Assembly (NCBI GenBank): GCA_030452365.1
Contig: JAKDMK010000095.1
Span: 1 to 7,948 of the forward strand
Length of the DNA stretch: 7,948 nt
Source of the DNA: Nitrococcus sp.
GTDB taxonomy: Bacteria > Pseudomonadota > Gammaproteobacteria > Nitrococcales > Nitrococcaceae
Direction of reading: 5' to 3'
This document shows positions 5,932 to 7,948 of the stretch, in pieces. The notes below the pieces were generated by a model, which saw only the letters and a program-made list of their open reading frames with translations, was not told the DNA's origin and searched no databases. The stretch's first letter is position 1; every line of letters begins with the position of its first letter. A program made the translations under genes and the position numbers.

Positions 5932-7032
5932 ATGTCAACAGGCCCGAAACCCGTGTTGCTGATCGAACGCTACCTTATCGCCGAGGTCGGACGCCCGCTG
6001 GTTGCCGTGCTCTGCATCTTGAGCTTTATCTTTGCGAGCTATATCGCCGGGCGCTATTTGGCGGACGCGCTCAGCGCGACGCTTGGGATGCATGCGATTG
6101 CGCTGATCGTCGTGTTGAGGACCTTGATTGCGCTCGAGGTGCTCCTTCCCGTCGCGCTCTATGTCTCCGTGGTGATCGGACTCGGTCGACTCTACAACGA
6201 TCACGAGATGACCGTCCTCTCTGCCGTTGGCATCAGCTCGCTGCGTATTTACTGGGCGATATTCCTGCTCGCTCTACCGGTGGTGCTTGCCGTAGGGGCG
6301 CTGTCGTTGCTCGGCCGTCCCTGGGCCTACCAGCAGGCCTATCAAATCGAGGCGCGCGCGCAGGCGCAGCTCCCGCTGGATCAGCTGAGCCCAGGGCGCT
6401 TCTACGTGGATGCAAAGGCCGAGCGCATGATTCTCGCTCAGGATGTGGACAGCCAACGAGGCGTACTGCGCGGCGTGCTGATCTATGATCGCGGCACGCA
6501 TGAGACGCGCTTGATTAGGGCTCAGCAAGCGCGGCTGGTCCCAGCGGAGCAGGAGGGCGAATCGCTGCTGGTACTGCACAATGGGGTCGCCTACGCGCTC
6601 GATCGGAGCGGGAGCGAAGACCGTATTCTGCACTTTGGCGAGCTCTCGCTGCACCTAGCGCAGCCGCAGCCGGAGGTAGGCTATAAGCGCAAGGCGGCGT
6701 CCACGGCCGCGCTTGTTCGCTCGGATGAGGCCGCTGAGCTTGCCGAATTGCAGTGGCGCCTCTCCCTCCCCCTGACGACCCTGCTGCTCGCACTGTTCGG
6801 TGTGCCGCTCAGCCGTACGCCGCCGCGACGCGGCCGCTTCTCCAAAATTCTGCTTGCGGCGCTGGTCTACACCTTGATTTACATCGCCAGCAGCATAGCG
6901 AGGACTTGGGTGGAACATGGTGCGGTTGCGGCCATACCGGGAATCTGGTGGGTCGATGCGCTTATGCTGCTCGCGCTTGCCATCCTAGTCAGCCGCGATA
7001 TGCACAAATGGCCTCGGCCATCACGGGCATGA
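5932..7032 (+). CDS. lptF: LptF-family permease of an Lpt-type lipid export ABC transporter
   Basis: This 366-residue protein matches the LptF length and layout. It has three N-terminal membrane segments (about 18-40, 54-84 and 104-127), a periplasmic beta-jellyroll region (about 130-265), and three C-terminal segments (about 275-293, 304-325, 336-355). The cytoplasmic coupling loop RLYNDHEMTVLSAVGIS (86-102), which contacts the LptB ATPase, and ELQWRLSLPL (272-281) with PLSRTPPRRGRFSK (292-305) are closely LptF-like. LptF and LptG form the inner-membrane channel that extracts lipopolysaccharide toward LptC/LptA. No pepA or lptD neighbour is present here; the gene instead follows ceramide synthesis genes, raising the possibility of a sphingolipid-dedicated copy. 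The ATG start has GGTGG directly before it, so the site is poorly spaced, and a GTG at codon 8 is possible. The gap from the previous gene is 28 bp. Confidence 0.9.
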   Translation: MSTGPKPVLLIERYLIAEVGRPLVAVLCILSFIFASYIAGRYLADALSATLGMHAIALIVVLRTLIALEVLLPVALYVSVVIGLGRLYNDHEMTVLSAVGISSLRIYWAIFLLALPVVLAVGALSLLGRPWAYQQAYQIEARAQAQLPLDQLSPGRFYVDAKAERMILAQDVDSQRGVLRGVLIYDRGTHETRLIRAQQARLVPAEQEGESLLVLHNGVAYALDRSGSEDRILHFGELSLHLAQPQPEVGYKRKAASTAALVRSDEAAELAELQWRLSLPLTTLLLALFGVPLSRTPPRRGRFSKILLAALVYTLIYIASSIARTWVEHGAVAAIPGIWWVDALMLLALAILVSRDMHKWPRPSRA

Positions 7033-7948
7033 AGACGGCGGATCGTTATCTCATGCGTGCCGTGGCGGGTGGTTTCGTGCTGGCAGCGGCCGTGCTAATG
7101 CCGCTGTTCAGCTTCGTTGACCTGGTAGAGCAGTTGGACGCGACCGACCAGGGCCACTACGGGATCGCTCAGGCGTTTGCCTATGTCGGGCTCACCCTGC
7201 CACGGCGGCTAATCGCGCTTGGGCCCTTTGTCGCGCTTTTGGGCAGCATCCTCGCCCTTGGTATCCTGGCGAGCCACCGGGAGCTCACCGCGCTGCGATC
7301 GGTCGGCGTTTCACCTGGGCAAATTGCGCTTGCAGCGCTCAAATCCGGTATTGTTTTGATCCTGCTGTTGGCTGCAACCGATCAGTTCATCGCTTCCCCG
7401 CTCCAACAGCGCGCCTTCGATATGCGCTCCGATGCCTTGAGCGGTGGCAGCGATTCCGGGCTGGAGAGTGGGGCCGCACTGTGGGCACAGCGCGGCGATC
7501 ACGTACTCCGGGTCGGCACCTTGCGCCTGGGTCGTATCCCGGCAGACATCGAGATCTTCCATTTCAATGCCGAAGGCGAGCTCGTGCGGTATATTTATGC
7601 CGGTTACGCGGAGATTCGTAGGCGCGAGCCATGGCGGCTGCACGATGTGCTCATCAAGACTTTCGTGGCCGGTATACCGGTAACGACCCGGCGCTCCAGT
7701 ATGGCGTGGCAGACCTTTTTGACCCCTGCTCAGATCCGCCTATTGCAGAAGCCGGCCGAGAGCCTATCGCCGCTGCAGCTCTACGGCTACGTGCAGTATT
7801 TACGTAGTACCGGGCAGGCAGCGAGTGTGTACGCCGTTATGCTTTGGCAGAAACTGGGACTGCCGCTGACGACCGCGGCGATGATTTTGCTTGCGGTGCC
7901 CTTCAGTATCGGCGCGCCGCGCGGCGCCAGCATCGGCAGCCGGGTCGC
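7029..7948 (+). CDS. lptG: LptG-family permease, partial (3' end beyond window)
   Basis: The first 306 codons are present and the frame is open to the window end. The start ATG overlaps the lptF stop as ATGA, the usual lptFG arrangement. The protein begins with MKTADRYLMRAVAGGF and has membrane segments at about 13-31, 59-84 and 100-120. The coupling loop is LASHRELTALRSVGVS (80-95). A periplasmic beta-rich domain spans about 121-245, followed by ESLSPLQLYGYVQYLRSTGQ (244-263), which aligns well with the E. coli LptG segment before the fourth membrane span. That span starts around 272. It pairs with LptF to form the lipid-extraction channel powered by LptB. The last two or so transmembrane segments are missing from the window. 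LptC, LptA and LptB homologues, if they are part of this operon, would lie further right. Confidence 0.9.
   Translation, partial: MKTADRYLMRAVAGGFVLAAAVLMPLFSFVDLVEQLDATDQGHYGIAQAFAYVGLTLPRRLIALGPFVALLGSILALGILASHRELTALRSVGVSPGQIALAALKSGIVLILLLAATDQFIASPLQQRAFDMRSDALSGGSDSGLESGAALWAQRGDHVLRVGTLRLGRIPADIEIFHFNAEGELVRYIYAGYAEIRRREPWRLHDVLIKTFVAGIPVTTRRSSMAWQTFLTPAQIRLLQKPAESLSPLQLYGYVQYLRSTGQAASVYAVMLWQKLGLPLTTAAMILLAVPFSIGAPRGASIGSRV

Noticed and set aside
5928..6488. Plus-strand 186-codon frame overlapping the start of lptF.
   Set aside because: Arg-rich frame-shifted shadow of lptF; the lptF frame has the membrane segments and conserved loop.

Overview
The window is GC-rich, densely coded proteobacterial DNA. 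It reads as a two-armed, divergently transcribed locus for bacterial sphingolipid (ceramide) synthesis coupled to a lipid-export module. The LptF/LptG proteins look like those of Gammaproteobacteria (for example the Arg-Leu-Tyr loop and the C-terminal run around 'ELQWRLSLPL'), so a gammaproteobacterium or a relative is my best guess. No rRNA, tRNA, transposon, CRISPR or phage gene is visible.

Left arm, minus strand, read from right to left: an optional small ORF of unknown status (3101-3652 or a shorter form); a fatty acyl-AMP ligase / acyl-ACP synthetase (1318-3165 or a shorter form); an extended short-chain dehydrogenase/reductase that fits the ceramide reductase CerR (388-1308); a dedicated acyl carrier protein (109-357); and the first codons of a gene whose N-terminus and position fit serine palmitoyltransferase (1-112, cut by the window edge). 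This is the gene set and order of the Caulobacter crescentus sphingolipid locus (spt, acpR, cerR, aasR). The genes are packed with 9- and 30-bp gaps and an ATGA-type overlap, so they are very probably one operon.

Middle: about 650 bp between the acyl-AMP ligase and the first plus-strand gene. Its right half is much more A+T-rich than the rest. It holds three tandem imperfect 17-18-bp repeats, an 11-bp interrupted dyad that would overlap the -35 region of a candidate promoter, and a leader hairpin upstream of the plus-strand operon. This is the likely shared control region of both arms.

Right arm, plus strand: a GNAT-fold acyltransferase of the bacterial ceramide synthase (bCerS) type (3828-5033), a MobA-like nucleotidyltransferase (5040-5903), LptF (5932-7032), and LptG (7029 to the window end, cut). 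The gaps are 6 bp, 28 bp and a 4-bp overlap, again a single operon.

Working model: the ligase loads a fatty acid on the dedicated carrier protein; serine palmitoyltransferase condenses it with serine; bCerS adds the second acyl chain; CerR reduces the keto group; the nucleotidyltransferase may help make an activated head group; and the LptFG pair may extract the finished lipid from the inner membrane. The first four steps rest on known family functions. The head-group and export roles are inference. The most novel reading is that this LptFG pair is dedicated to sphingolipid, rather than lipopolysaccharide, transport.
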